A stretch of DNA of 64,000 nucleotides from Hydractinia symbiolongicarpus (Eukaryota; Cnidaria; Hydrozoa; Anthoathecata; Hydractiniidae), in the NCBI RefSeq assembly GCF_029227915.1, contig NC_079883.1:7688001-7752000 (forward strand). The letters run 5' to 3'. The notes beneath the pieces are model-generated. The model was given only the letters and a program-made list of their open reading frames with translations. It did no database searches and was not told where the DNA came from. Below, one piece after another: positions 1 through 7,305 of the stretch (within the stretch, counting starts at the first letter, position 1; each line of letters opens with the position of its first letter). Position numbers and translations under genes: made by a program.

Positions 1-225
1 GGATGGACGGCGACATAGTAAAAATCACGGCTGTTGATTTAGCCGTAGGATGGAGAGCGACTGTAGCGAGTGGATGGTAACTTACATGAATGCTAACAAA
101 GGCGACGATACTAAGTGCGTGATATTACTTTCCAATATGACTGCGTACATTCCGTTTATCAACGCATTACGCCAGAACGTGCGCGCGCGTTACACAGTAG
201 ACCATGCAGCCGAAATGCGACAGTG

Positions 226-298
226 CGACCCTGCCAGGAGTCGAACCTGGAATCCCCTGATTCGTAGTCAGATGCCTTATCCATTGGGCCACAGGGCG
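226..298 (-). tRNA. trnR-ACG: tRNA-Arg(ACG), type A with C at position 1
   Basis: A 73-nt cloverleaf reads on the minus strand. The anticodon loop is CTACGAA after stem TCTGA, giving anticodon ACG (read as ICG for CGN arginine codons after A34 deamination). The internal promoter boxes are visible: A box around TGGCCCAATGG and B box GGTTCGACTCC. There is no intron and CCA is not encoded. Type A copies have C at base 1, which faces C72 and loses the first acceptor pair; type B copies have G1. No run of four T follows within about 190 nt downstream; the nearest is a T5 at 20-24. Function is probably arginine delivery, but processing of the C1 form is uncertain. Confidence 0.95.
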
Positions 299-702
299 AT
301 GCTTATGACTTCGCCCCATCGTTATTTTGGCTTGCGCATTCGTTTTACTTACGACAGAATTCTTCGTGTTTGTAGCCATGAAAGAAAGGGACTTCTGTGA
401 GTGAATTTTTTTACTGTGGTCTAATAAAAAAGTCGAAACGCAGTGCCCAATATATGAATTGCTCCTAATAGCCGGAAACAGGCCGTGTCGATGATGTAGG
501 CCGACATACGCAACGCAAACCAAAGAACGCTTTATGAAAATCCTAACACGGGCGCGGAAGAAGCCCAAATTAACAGAGTAGATGTAATGCTGAAGACCTC
601 AAACTCCAGCAGCTTCTCTTTCAGACTATTGCGTCGTGCTACAAATAAAAATTAACATGCTTTCGCATAGTCGCGGCTCCCAAAACGGACATTATACGAT
701 GT

Positions 703-722
703 ACAGAAACACACATTTCTGT
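703..722. promoter_or_regulatory. 7-bp inverted repeat upstream of H1
   Basis: ACAGAAA and TTTCTGT flank a 6-nt CACACA centre. The last T is shared with the E2F-like site that follows. It lies about 155 bp upstream of the H1 start codon in every complete copy. Role unknown. Confidence 0.45.
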
Positions 723-734
723 TTTCGCGCCAAA
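722..734 (+). promoter_or_regulatory. E2F-like site in the H1 promoter
   Basis: TTTTCGCGCCAAA matches the E2F/DP consensus TTTSGCGC on both strands. It lies about 145 bp upstream of the H1 ATG. E2F sites drive S-phase transcription, which fits a replication-dependent histone. Binding is inferred, not shown. Confidence 0.6.
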
Positions 735-877
735 TCAATTCCCGGGAGTGGTACTTTTACGTCCGCATACTTCGCACCGTCTTAAATTATATCTCATTTA
801 CACGGTAATGTTTAGTATACTTCTACTGTGATAACAAGCATCGTTTATCGTTGGATTGTTGTAAGAAAACATTAAAA

Positions 878-1429
878 ATGAGTGAAGCAGCTTCTCCAAA
901 GAAAATCGCACCCAAGAAGAAACCTGCTGCAAAGAAGACAGCTGATCACCCTAAATATGTGGACATGATCAAGGCTGCTATCGCTACCCTAAAGGAACGC
1001 GGTGGTTCATCTCGCCAAGCTATTACAAAATATATTCATGCAAATTACAAAGTTGCTGAAAACTCAGATCATCATCTGAAAATGGCTCTTAAACGAGGAG
1101 TAACATCAGGCGATTTGATTCAAACTAAAGGCACTGGTGCTTCTGGATCATTCAAGCTAGGTCAGGTAAAAAAAGAAAAACCTAAGAAAAAGGCCGCAGC
1201 AAAAAAGCCAACGGCAAAGAAGCCTACTGCAAAGAAAAGTACACCAAAAAAGAAGCCAGCAAAGAAGAGCACGCCAAAGAAAGCAGCAAAGAAGCCTGCC
1301 ACAAAGAAAGCCTCGGCTAAGAAACCAGCAGCTAAGAAACCCACAAAGAAGCCTGTTGCTAAAAAACCTGCAGCAAAGAAGGTCAAAAAGACTCCCAAAA
1401 AGGCAGCAAAGAAGACCGCAAAAAAATAA
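878..1429 (+). CDS. H1: Linker histone H1
   Basis: The 183-residue linker histone binds nucleosome entry/exit DNA and compacts chromatin. Residues 1-23 form a basic N-tail with an SPKK motif at 6-9. Residues 24-95 form the winged-helix globular domain, from HPKYVDMI to GASGSFKLG. Residues 96-183 are a lysine/alanine/proline tail with three TPKK motifs, likely CDK sites and minor-groove contacts. The start is the ATG at 878 after AACATTAAAA; the frame stays open upstream to 851 but offers no other ATG. The gene has no intron and ends in the histone stem-loop rather than a poly(A) signal. It converges on H3 and has its own promoter with an E2F-like site. The length is slightly short for a metazoan H1. 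Confidence 0.97.
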   Translation: MSEAASPKKIAPKKKPAAKKTADHPKYVDMIKAAIATLKERGGSSRQAITKYIHANYKVAENSDHHLKMALKRGVTSGDLIQTKGTGASGSFKLGQVKKEKPKKKAAAKKPTAKKPTAKKSTPKKKPAKKSTPKKAAKKPATKKASAKKPAAKKPTKKPVAKKPAAKKVKKTPKKAAKKTAKK

Positions 1430-1461
1430 TTTGTGTGTATCTGGCTATTACATTAACAAAC

Positions 1462-1477
1462 GGCTATTTTTATAGCC
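1462..1477 (+). terminator. Histone mRNA 3' stem-loop of H1
   Basis: GGCTATTTTTATAGCC forms a 6-bp stem with a TTTT loop, 33 nt past the stop. The animal consensus has a pyrimidine at stem position 5; here it is A, paired with T. An A-rich block follows at 1479-1498, where the U7-binding downstream element should be. SLBP binding and U7-directed cleavage are inferred. Confidence 0.9.
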
Positions 1478-1753
1478 ACACATTTACAAAAAAACATTAT
1501 CTTGGTACAAAGTTAAACTTGTTTAAGTCACTTAAACAGTTAAAAAAGAGTAATTTTAAGATTAGATTCCCTAAGTTTAAGTATTTTCGTTTTTAAATTT
1601 CTTATTTTCTTGCTTTTACTTTTCTTGCCCTTCATATTTTTAACATTGTCAAACTTTATGTAGCATAAAATTTTTATGTAGCATAAAATTTAAACAGAAA
1701 GCAGAACAAAGTTTGATATAAAAAGCTAGCCGTAATATTTTTTATGGATGTGT

Positions 1754-1769
1754 GGCTATAAAAATAGCC
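1754..1769 (-). terminator. Histone mRNA 3' stem-loop of H3
   Basis: The same 16-nt hairpin as H1 and H4 lies on the minus strand, 22 nt past the H3 stop. The downstream block at 1734-1752 reads CACATCCATAAAAAATATT, a diverged form of the shared element. Confidence 0.9.
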
Positions 1770-1790
1770 GTTTTTTGTTTGGTAAGATGC

Positions 1791-2204
<414 letters not shown>

Positions 2205-2253
2205 TTAAGAAGTCGATGTAGTACGGATACACAAGACGGTCTAAAATGCACTA

Positions 2254-2264
2254 TCGCGCCAAAG
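2254..2264 (-). promoter_or_regulatory. E2F-like site in the H3 promoter
   Basis: On the minus strand CTTTGGCGCGA matches TTTSGCGC. It overlaps the expected core promoter region of H3, next to the TATA-like box. The H1 promoter has a related site; I found none in the H2A-H2B spacer or next to H4. Confidence 0.55.
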
Positions 2265-2568
2265 TTTTATTTCTCATATTGATTGACAGCTAAGGTTCAA
2301 AACAAACCATTTGATTGGTGCTAAGAAAGTAATTTCTGATTGGCTGCATAATGACATTACGCTCATTACTTTAACATTTTTATAAAATCTGTGTTTTTTG
2401 GCTACGGGAAAACGGCTGTATCTTCTGATACACAAAAGCTTTTGACTTTTTTTTTTTTTAGTAAGTAGCAGAAGGTTTGGCGAATTCCAACGATGCCAAA
2501 TTTATTGCCTTACTGAAACATTAAGACCACGAATTTTTAAAAAAACTACAGTTTTACTTAAAAAAATG

Positions 2569-2593
2569 TACAAAATGTTCGGAACATTTTGTA
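2569..2593. promoter_or_regulatory. 25-bp palindrome upstream of H4
   Basis: Arms TACAAAATGTTC and GAACATTTTGTA (12 bp each, perfect) flank a single G. It lies about 135 bp upstream of the H4 ATG, just before the CCAAT box. It is present in all copies that include this spacer. It could bind a dimeric factor or extrude as a hairpin; no known site is recognised. Confidence 0.6.
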
Positions 2594-2682
2594 ATGACGC
2601 AACTCTATTGGTTAATTAGGGTGTTTCCACGAGCAGTAGGTAATTTTATGGCCTCTTTTTAAAGCTGTCTGAATTCTGTTAA

Positions 2683-3039
<357 letters not shown>

Positions 3040-3063
3040 GCGTTGTCATTGCTCAACAAAAAC

Positions 3064-3079
3064 GGCTATTTTTATAGCC
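3064..3079 (+). terminator. Histone mRNA 3' stem-loop of H4
   Basis: GGCTATTTTTATAGCC, 25 nt past the stop. The downstream block CAAATCTTTTAAAACATT (3081-3098) is a shortened form of the shared element. Confidence 0.9.
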
Positions 3080-3171
3080 ACAAATCTTTTAAAACATTAC
3101 TTTGTGCACGCTTCCAAATTACACAATGTGTAAAGTCTTGTCACAGTTACATTTATTGCTATACGATACTA

Positions 3172-3185
3172 TGTCATATATGACA
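3172..3185. repeat. 14-bp palindrome between H4 and H2B
   Basis: TGTCATATATGACA is its own reverse complement. It lies about 90 bp past the H4 stem-loop. Role unknown. Confidence 0.5.
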
Positions 3186-3462
3186 CAAAAAAAATTTAGA
3201 AATACTTTGTAGGGTTAATTTGCCTGGGAGTGTTTCCGTGAAAAGCTGGGTTAAGTTAAATGTAAGCAATAACATGGATCAATGTACTTGTCTTTTCTGC
3301 AAGTACAGCTAATAATACGTATGAAAAGTGAAGCTAATCCACACACACACATGGGGAAGTATTTTAAATGTAGGCTAGTGTTCTTAAGCACATTATTTAG
3401 AAGTTTTATTAACTTCGGTTAACTTGTAGTGACGCCAAGTAAATGTTTTTTTAAAGATGTGT

Positions 3463-3478
3463 GGTCTTAAAAAAGACC
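3463..3478 (-). terminator. Histone mRNA 3' stem-loop of H2B (variant sequence)
   Basis: On minus, GGTCTTTTTTAAGACC has stem GGTCTT/AAGACC and loop TTTT. This fits the metazoan consensus GGYYYU, unlike the GGCTAT stem of the other four histone genes. The downstream block (3442-3461) is identical to that of H2A: CACATCTTTAAAAAAACATT. Confidence 0.9.
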
Positions 3479-3501
3479 GTTTGTGTTTGGTAGACGTTGG
3501 T

Positions 3502-3906
3502 TTACTTGCTGCTTGTGTATTTTGTGACGGCTTTTGTTCCTTCACTGACTGCGTGTTTTGCAAGTTCTCCAGGCAAGAGAAGACGTACTGCGGTTTGAAT
3601 TTCACGAGAAGAGATGGTCGACTTTTTGTTTTGAAGAGCCAAACGCGAAGCTTCGGAAGCAATGCGCTCAAAGATGTCGTTGACAAATGAGTTCATGATG
3701 CTCATAGCTTTGCTTGAAACTCCGACATCTGGGTGAACTTGTTTCAAAACATTGTAGATGTAAATAGCATAACTTTCCTTTCTCTTTCTCTTGCGTTTCT
3801 TTTCACCAGTTCCACCAATCTTTCCTCCTTTTTTGCCGGCTCTTTTTTCACCTTTCTTGGCTACTTTAGGTGCCTGTTTTCCTCCTTTAGCTGCTGCGTC
3901 AGACAT
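3502..3906 (-). CDS. H2B: Histone H2B
   Basis: The 134-residue core histone pairs with H2A. The N-tail (1-43) is long and rich in lysine and glycine, with an [10 protein letters not shown] segment, and ends in the basic block KKRKRKRK (36-43) that passes between DNA gyres. The histone fold and the C-terminal helix occupy about 44-134 and end in AVTKYTSSK. Lys129 corresponds to the K120 ubiquitination site of vertebrate H2B. Length is about 8-10 residues above the usual, all in the tail. A TATA box (TATAAA on minus, 3969-3974) lies about 63 bp upstream of the ATG. The start is fixed by MSDAAAK and the upstream spacer. Confidence 0.98.
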   Translation of the reverse strand: MSDAAAKGGKQAPKVAKKGEKRAGKKGGKIGGTGEKKRKRKRKESYAIYIYNVLKQVHPDVGVSSKAMSIMNSFVNDIFERIASEASRLALQNKKSTISSREIQTAVRLLLPGELAKHAVSEGTKAVTKYTSSK

Positions 3907-4190
3907 GGTTAAAAATTTTTGCTACTTAACTTGTAAATAAGCATTAAACTGCAAGTCAAAACTTTTTGTTTATAAGTAAAAAAATCGGATCGAATTCGAT
4001 CCGAAAACGCCGATACGCAATTTAATTGGTTAAAAAAAAAATCTTTTGTTTAATACTTAATTATGATTGGTTAAAAAAACATGATTTCGATCCTATTTTT
4101 ATGATGAAAAAACGAGTAAAGTTTATTTCGTTAACACTTACGTTAAATATTCGTACGTTTTTGTATTAACTTACAAATCAAATCGCAGTT
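3907..4190. promoter_or_regulatory. Divergent H2B-H2A promoter spacer
   Basis: This 284-bp bidirectional promoter contains the H2B TATA box (3969-3974), a 20-bp palindrome (3985-4004) and two CCAAT boxes on minus in a repeated context, ATTGGTTAAAAAA (from 4025 and from 4066). A further CGATCC half-site occurs near 4087-4092. H2A has no clear TATA. Confidence 0.7.
3985..4004. promoter_or_regulatory. 20-bp perfect palindrome in the H2A-H2B promoter
   Basis: TCGGATCGAATTCGATCCGA equals its reverse complement with no spacer. It sits directly upstream of the H2B TATA box. Symmetry suits a dimeric regulator of both genes, which is inference. Confidence 0.65.
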
Positions 4191-4571
4191 ATGTCTGGAC
4201 GTGGAAAAGGTGGAAAAGCTAAGGCTAAAGCCAAGACAAGATCCTCAAGAGCTGGACTTCAATTTCCAGTCGGTAGAGTGCATAGATTCCTTCGTAGAGG
4301 GCACTATGCTAACCGAATTGGATCTGGAGCACCAGTTTACTTAGCAGCCGTCTTGGAATATTTATCTGCTGAGATATTGGAGTTGGCTGGTAACGCAGCA
4401 AGAGACAACAAAAAAGCTAGGATTATTCCAAGACATTTACAATTGGCTGTTCGTAATGATGAAGAATTAAACAAACTTTTGAGCGGTGTAACCATTGCAG
4501 CTGGTGGTGTTTTGCCAAACATTCAAGCTGTCTTACTCCCAAAGAAGAACGACAAAGGACAGAAGAAGTAA
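4191..4571 (+). CDS. H2A: Histone H2A, canonical
   Basis: The 126-residue core histone pairs with H2B. The N-tail [14 protein letters not shown] leads into the fold from about residue 16. Acidic-patch residues E56, E61, E64, D90, E91 and E92 are all present. The C-tail ends KKNDKGQKK and lacks the SQ(E/D) motif, so it is not H2A.X; the loops do not resemble H2A.Z. The ATG at 4191 matches MSGRGKG. The gene is intronless and is followed by a stem-loop at 4594-4609, with 5S rRNA about 200 bp further on the same strand. Confidence 0.98.
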   Translation: MSGRGKGGKAKAKAKTRSSRAGLQFPVGRVHRFLRRGHYANRIGSGAPVYLAAVLEYLSAEILELAGNAARDNKKARIIPRHLQLAVRNDEELNKLLSGVTIAAGGVLPNIQAVLLPKKNDKGQKK

Positions 4572-4593
4572 ACCGCTACACTCAGAAAACAAC

Positions 4594-4609
4594 GGCTATT
4601 TTTATAGCC
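4594..4609 (+). terminator. Histone mRNA 3' stem-loop of H2A
   Basis: GGCTATTTTTATAGCC, 23 nt past the stop. The downstream block at 4611-4630 is CACATCTTTAAAAAAACATT. Confidence 0.9.
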
Positions 4610-4768
4610 ACACATCTTTAAAAAAACATTGTTTTTTTCACAAAACTATAACCTTAAAGTCTAATAGATAATCCATGCATACGCCTTGTCCTAAGTAACT
4701 CAAAGAAATTAAATAAAAAAATTTGATCACAACGTCAAAATAAATTGCACGTATTTGCCCCTACTAAT

Positions 4769-4888
4769 GTCTACGGCCATACCACGATGAACACACCCGT
4801 TCTCGTCTGATCACGGAAGTTAAGCATCGTCGGGCCGGGATAGTACTTGGATGGGGGACCGCCTGGGAACTCCCGGTGTCGTAGGCTT
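4769..4888 (+). rRNA. 5S rRNA: 5S ribosomal RNA
   Basis: The 120-nt gene begins GTCTACGGCCATACCACG and ends GTCGTAGGCTT. The terminal helix closes (GTCTACG with CGTAGGC). The internal Pol III control regions are clear: box A around AGTTAAGCATCGTCGGGCC and box C around GGATGGGGGACCGCC. A TTTT terminator directly follows GGC. The 5S is a large-subunit rRNA transcribed with TFIIIA. Linkage of 5S to histone genes is known in several invertebrates. Confidence 0.98.
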
Positions 4889-5237
4889 TTCATTTTCATT
4901 TGTTGCCTTTTCATTTCAATGGTGCTGTGATATATTTCTTGTTATAACAATTAAGGAACGTGGCGGTTGTTGAAAGTGTTTCCTATGACATTTTCCTACG
5001 ACATTTTCAGGTGATAGTACGAGAAAAAAGAGCTTTCAAATGCATACAAACTCGATCTATTGCCGATCATCCAATAACCCTGACGGAATGGCAAATAAAA
5101 TAAAATTCCGCCGCCTTCCGAGGACTTATATCGCAATCACGTTTCGTAACAGCCAAGCGAGGTTTTACCTTAGCGTTTAAGTCACCACCGACATTTGGCC
5201 GCGCAACTTTTCTAAGCTCATTCATTTTGAATTAAGG
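4889..5237. other. 5S-U1 spacer (349 bp, no gene seen)
   Basis: Just past the 5S terminator, type A has a 22-bp segment (about 4903-4924) with repeated TTTTCATTT that type B lacks. At 4982-5007 a 13-bp unit CCTAYGACATTTT is repeated twice. An inverted pair GGAAT/ATTCC lies near 5087-5110. Next to U1, the minus strand reads CAAAATGAATGA, a candidate U1 3' box. No RNA family is recognised. Confidence 0.6.
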
Positions 5238-5402
5238 AGGGGGCGAGCGCGGACGCAGGCCCCCACTACCAGAAATTGTACGGTCGAGTTACTGACGTTT
5301 GCAGTAATCGCAGAGGTCAGCCCAAGCGTAGTGCAATGCAAGAGCCTCACTCTGGAAGAAAACCCTCATTGATCAGTCTTTACTTCCCCGTCAGGTAAGT
5401 AT
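5238..5402 (-). ncRNA. U1: U1 spliceosomal snRNA
   Basis: U1 recognises 5' splice sites. On minus the RNA begins ATACTTACCTG, the exact splice-site-pairing end. The U1A-binding loop core ATTGCAC is present, followed by GCTGACC. The Sm site AATTTCTGG follows, then stem-loop 4 (GGGGGCCTGCG ... GCCCCC). Length is about 165 nt against the usual 164; the 3' end is accurate to about 2 nt. The PSE-like nonamer lies at 5451-5459. U2 lies directly upstream on the same strand. Confidence 0.95.
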
Positions 5403-5450
5403 GAGTTGGAACTGCACCGTAGCATGAGGGTACCCTTCAAAGTTTGTTAA

Positions 5451-5459
5451 TGCTTGTGG
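5451..5459 (-). promoter_or_regulatory. U1 proximal sequence element (candidate)
   Basis: CCACAAGCA begins 57 bp upstream of the U1 5' end. The identical nonamer is at nearly the same distance from U2. The spacing is that of metazoan PSEs bound by SNAPc. Confidence 0.7.
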
Positions 5460-5591
5460 CTTGAGTGTGTTATAAACTGCCGTGTCGCGGGGCATAGGCT
5501 GTATTCTCCCCCAGTGTACGCGTTTTGTTCCCGCCGTAGACTATGCAGAGTGCCGTCGGAAAGAGGACTGCTATTATTCTTTTATTGCTTA

Positions 5592-5779
5592 TGTGGGCCG
5601 CCATCGGTAATAGTGCAACACCAAGGCAACCCGTGGTCACGGCGTGAATGAATCCACCTCCATGACCCAAGGCCAAAAATCAGATTAATATACTGACCAT
5701 TCAGAGAATGGCCTACCAGATATTAAACTGATAAGAACAGATACTACACTTGATCTTAGCCATTAGGCCGAGAAGCGAT
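5592..5779 (-). ncRNA. U2: U2 spliceosomal snRNA
   Basis: U2 pairs with the intron branch point. On minus it begins ATCGCTTCTCGGCC and continues AAGATCAAGTGTAGTATC, which includes the branch-site-pairing GTAGTA. The Sm site is GATTTTTGG. Stem-loops III and IV follow, with TTGCAC in the last loop. Length of about 188 nt matches the family; the 3' end is approximate. A purine-rich AATAAAAGAATAATAG about 10 nt past the end may be the 3' box used by Integrator. The PSE is at 5825-5833. Confidence 0.95.
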
Positions 5780-6101
5780 AAAGAACAAGCGTTGCCATGA
5801 TAGGCATCGTCCACACACCGTAACTGCTTGTGGAGCATGTCACGTTACTGTAAAGCTTACAACTGTCACCGCGTACGGATGGACGGCGACATAGTAAAAA
5901 TCACGGCTGTTGATTTAGCCGTAGGATGGAGAGCGACTGTAGCGAGTGGATGGTAACTTACATGAATGCTAACAAAGGCGACGATACTAAGTGCGTGATA
6001 TTACTTTCCAATATGACTGCGTACATTCCGTTTATCAACGCATTACGCCAGAACGTGCGCGCGCGTTACACAGTAGACCATGCAGCCGAAATGCGACAGT
6101 G
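5780..6101. other. U2 promoter and U2-tRNA spacer (322 bp)
   Basis: The U2-proximal part holds the PSE. Beyond it on minus are a 6-bp hairpin (5903-5922), GATTTTTAC (T5 at 5896-5900) and an 8-bp hairpin with one G-U pair (5864-5891), preceded by a GTAAGT at 5956-5961. These resemble the 3' half of an Sm-class RNA or simply a distal tRNA terminator. No PSE is seen for such an RNA, so no gene is called. Confidence 0.5.
5825..5833 (-). promoter_or_regulatory. U2 proximal sequence element (candidate)
   Basis: CCACAAGCA begins 54 bp upstream of the U2 5' end. Apart from the U1 copy I saw no other occurrence within a repeat. Confidence 0.7.
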
Positions 6102-6174
6102 CGACCCTGCCAGGAGTCGAACCTGGAATCCCCTGATTCGTAGTCAGATGCCTTATCCATTGGGCCACAGGGCG
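6102..6174 (-). tRNA. trnR-ACG: tRNA-Arg(ACG), C1 form
   Basis: Same sequence as the gene at 226-298, including C at base 1. Confidence 0.95.
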
Positions 6175-6753
6175 ATGCTTATGACTTCGCCCCATCGTTA
6201 TTTTGGCTTGCGCATTCGTTTTACTTACGACAGAATTCTTCGTGTTTGTAGCCATGAAAGAAAGGGACTTCTGTGAGTGAATTTTTTTACTGTGGTCTAA
6301 TAAAAAAGTCGAAACGCAGTGCCCAATATATGAATTGCTCCTAATAGCCGGAAACAGGCCGTGTCGATGATGTAGGCCGACATACGCAACGCAAACCAAA
6401 GAACGCTTTATGAAAATCCTAACACGGGCGCGGAAGAAGCCCAAATTAACAGAGTAGATGTAATGCTGAAGACCTCAAACTCCAGCAGCTTCTCTTTCAG
6501 ACTATTGCGTCGTGCTACAAATAAAAATTAACATGCTTTCGCATAGTCGCGGCTCCCAAAACGGACATTATACGATGTACAGAAACACACATTTCTGTTT
6601 TCGCGCCAAATCAATTCCCGGGAGTGGTACTTTTACGTCCGCATACTTCGCACCGTCTTAAATTATATCTCATTTACACGGTAATGTTTAGTATACTTCT
6701 ACTGTGATAACAAGCATCGTTTATCGTTGGATTGTTGTAAGAAAACATTAAAA

Positions 6754-7305
6754 ATGAGTGAAGCAGCTTCTCCAAAGAAAATCGCACCCAAGAAGAAACC
6801 TGCTGCAAAGAAGACAGCTGATCACCCTAAATATGTGGACATGATCAAGGCTGCTATCGCTACCCTAAAGGAACGCGGTGGTTCATCTCGCCAAGCTATT
6901 ACAAAATATATTCATGCAAATTACAAAGTTGCTGAAAACTCAGATCATCATCTGAAAATGGCTCTTAAACGAGGAGTAACATCAGGCGATTTGATTCAAA
7001 CTAAAGGCACTGGTGCTTCTGGATCATTCAAGCTAGGTCAGGTAAAAAAAGAAAAACCTAAGAAAAAGGCCGCAGCAAAAAAGCCAACGGCAAAGAAGCC
7101 TACTGCAAAGAAAAGTACACCAAAAAAGAAGCCAGCAAAGAAGAGCACGCCAAAGAAAGCAGCAAAGAAGCCTGCCACAAAGAAAGCCTCGGCTAAGAAA
7201 CCAGCAGCTAAGAAACCCACAAAGAAGCCTGTTGCTAAAAAACCTGCAGCAAAGAAGGTCAAAAAGACTCCCAAAAAGGCAGCAAAGAAGACCGCAAAAA
7301 AATAA
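6754..7305 (+). CDS. H1: Linker histone H1
   Basis: Protein identical to copy 1. Stem-loop at 7338-7353; E2F-like site at 6598-6610. Confidence 0.97.
   Translation: MSEAASPKKIAPKKKPAAKKTADHPKYVDMIKAAIATLKERGGSSRQAITKYIHANYKVAENSDHHLKMALKRGVTSGDLIQTKGTGASGSFKLGQVKKEKPKKKAAAKKPTAKKPTAKKSTPKKKPAKKSTPKKAAKKPATKKASAKKPAAKKPTKKPVAKKPAAKKVKKTPKKAAKKTAKK

Larger units (their letters stand above)
299..877. other. tRNA 5' flank and H1 promoter region (579 bp, no gene seen)
   Basis: No ORF or RNA family is recognised here. The tRNA-proximal part (299-640) is unexplained and contains only weak hairpins. The H1-proximal part holds a perfect 7-bp hairpin (703-722) that runs into an E2F-like site (722-734), then a CCCGGG palindrome near 741-746. 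There is no strong TATA; ATTATATC at 786-793 is a weak candidate. Minus-strand AATTTTTAT near 649-657 beside an ATGC-GAAA-GCAT hairpin resembles an Sm-type site, but no promoter element supports it. Confidence 0.6.
1430..1790. other. H1-H3 convergent spacer with an 18-bp tandem duplication
   Basis: This AT-rich 361-bp stretch holds the two facing histone 3' ends, with stem-loops at 1462-1477 and 1754-1769. Between them, TTATGTAGCATAAAATTT occurs twice in tandem at about 1656-1691. Type A has GAGTAATTTT and CAGAACAAAG where type B has GAGTAAATTT and CAGGACAAAG. No other gene is seen. Confidence 0.75.
3040..3501. other. H4-H2B convergent spacer
   Basis: This 462-bp stretch holds the H4 and H2B 3' ends. 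It also has a 14-bp palindrome TGTCATATATGACA (3172-3185) and a short CA run near 3344-3352 that is 2 bp longer in type A than in type B. No gene, RNA family or mobile element is recognised. Confidence 0.7.

Noticed and set aside
50-400. 116-aa ORF and its opposite-strand 133-aa partner (167-568), repeated in every copy
   Set aside because: Both run across the tRNA-Arg gene, have no recognisable domain, and are open by chance; repetition only reflects the tandem array.
645-680. Minus-strand Sm-like AATTTTTAT beside a GNRA hairpin as another snRNA
   Set aside because: No PSE upstream, no match to U4, U5, U6, U7 or U12 landmarks.
851-877. H1 start upstream of the ATG
   Set aside because: The upstream nine codons begin with TTG and carry no H1-like sequence; ATG at 878 gives the expected MSEAASPKK terminus.
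1162-1398. 78-aa phenylalanine-rich ORF opposite H1
   Set aside because: Shadow of the lysine-rich H1 tail (AAG/AAA read as CTT/TTT).
2417-2432. Hairpin TGTATC-TTCT-GATACA as an extra histone-type 3' end
   Set aside because: Stem size matches, but it lacks the GG/CC base of the stem and follows no coding region.
2381-2459. Possible Pol III RNA with TATAAAAT and a T13 terminator in the H3-H4 spacer
   Set aside because: A T6 run at 2393-2398 would stop Pol III at once, no PSE-like CCACAAGCA is near, and the hairpin 2417-2432 matches no family.
4101-4107. Box C (ATGATGA) of a snoRNA in the H2A promoter
   Set aside because: No CTGA box D within a suitable distance and no terminal stem.
5454-5676. 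Two small ORFs over U2 and its flank
   Set aside because: They overlap the U2 RNA gene on both strands; no protein similarity.
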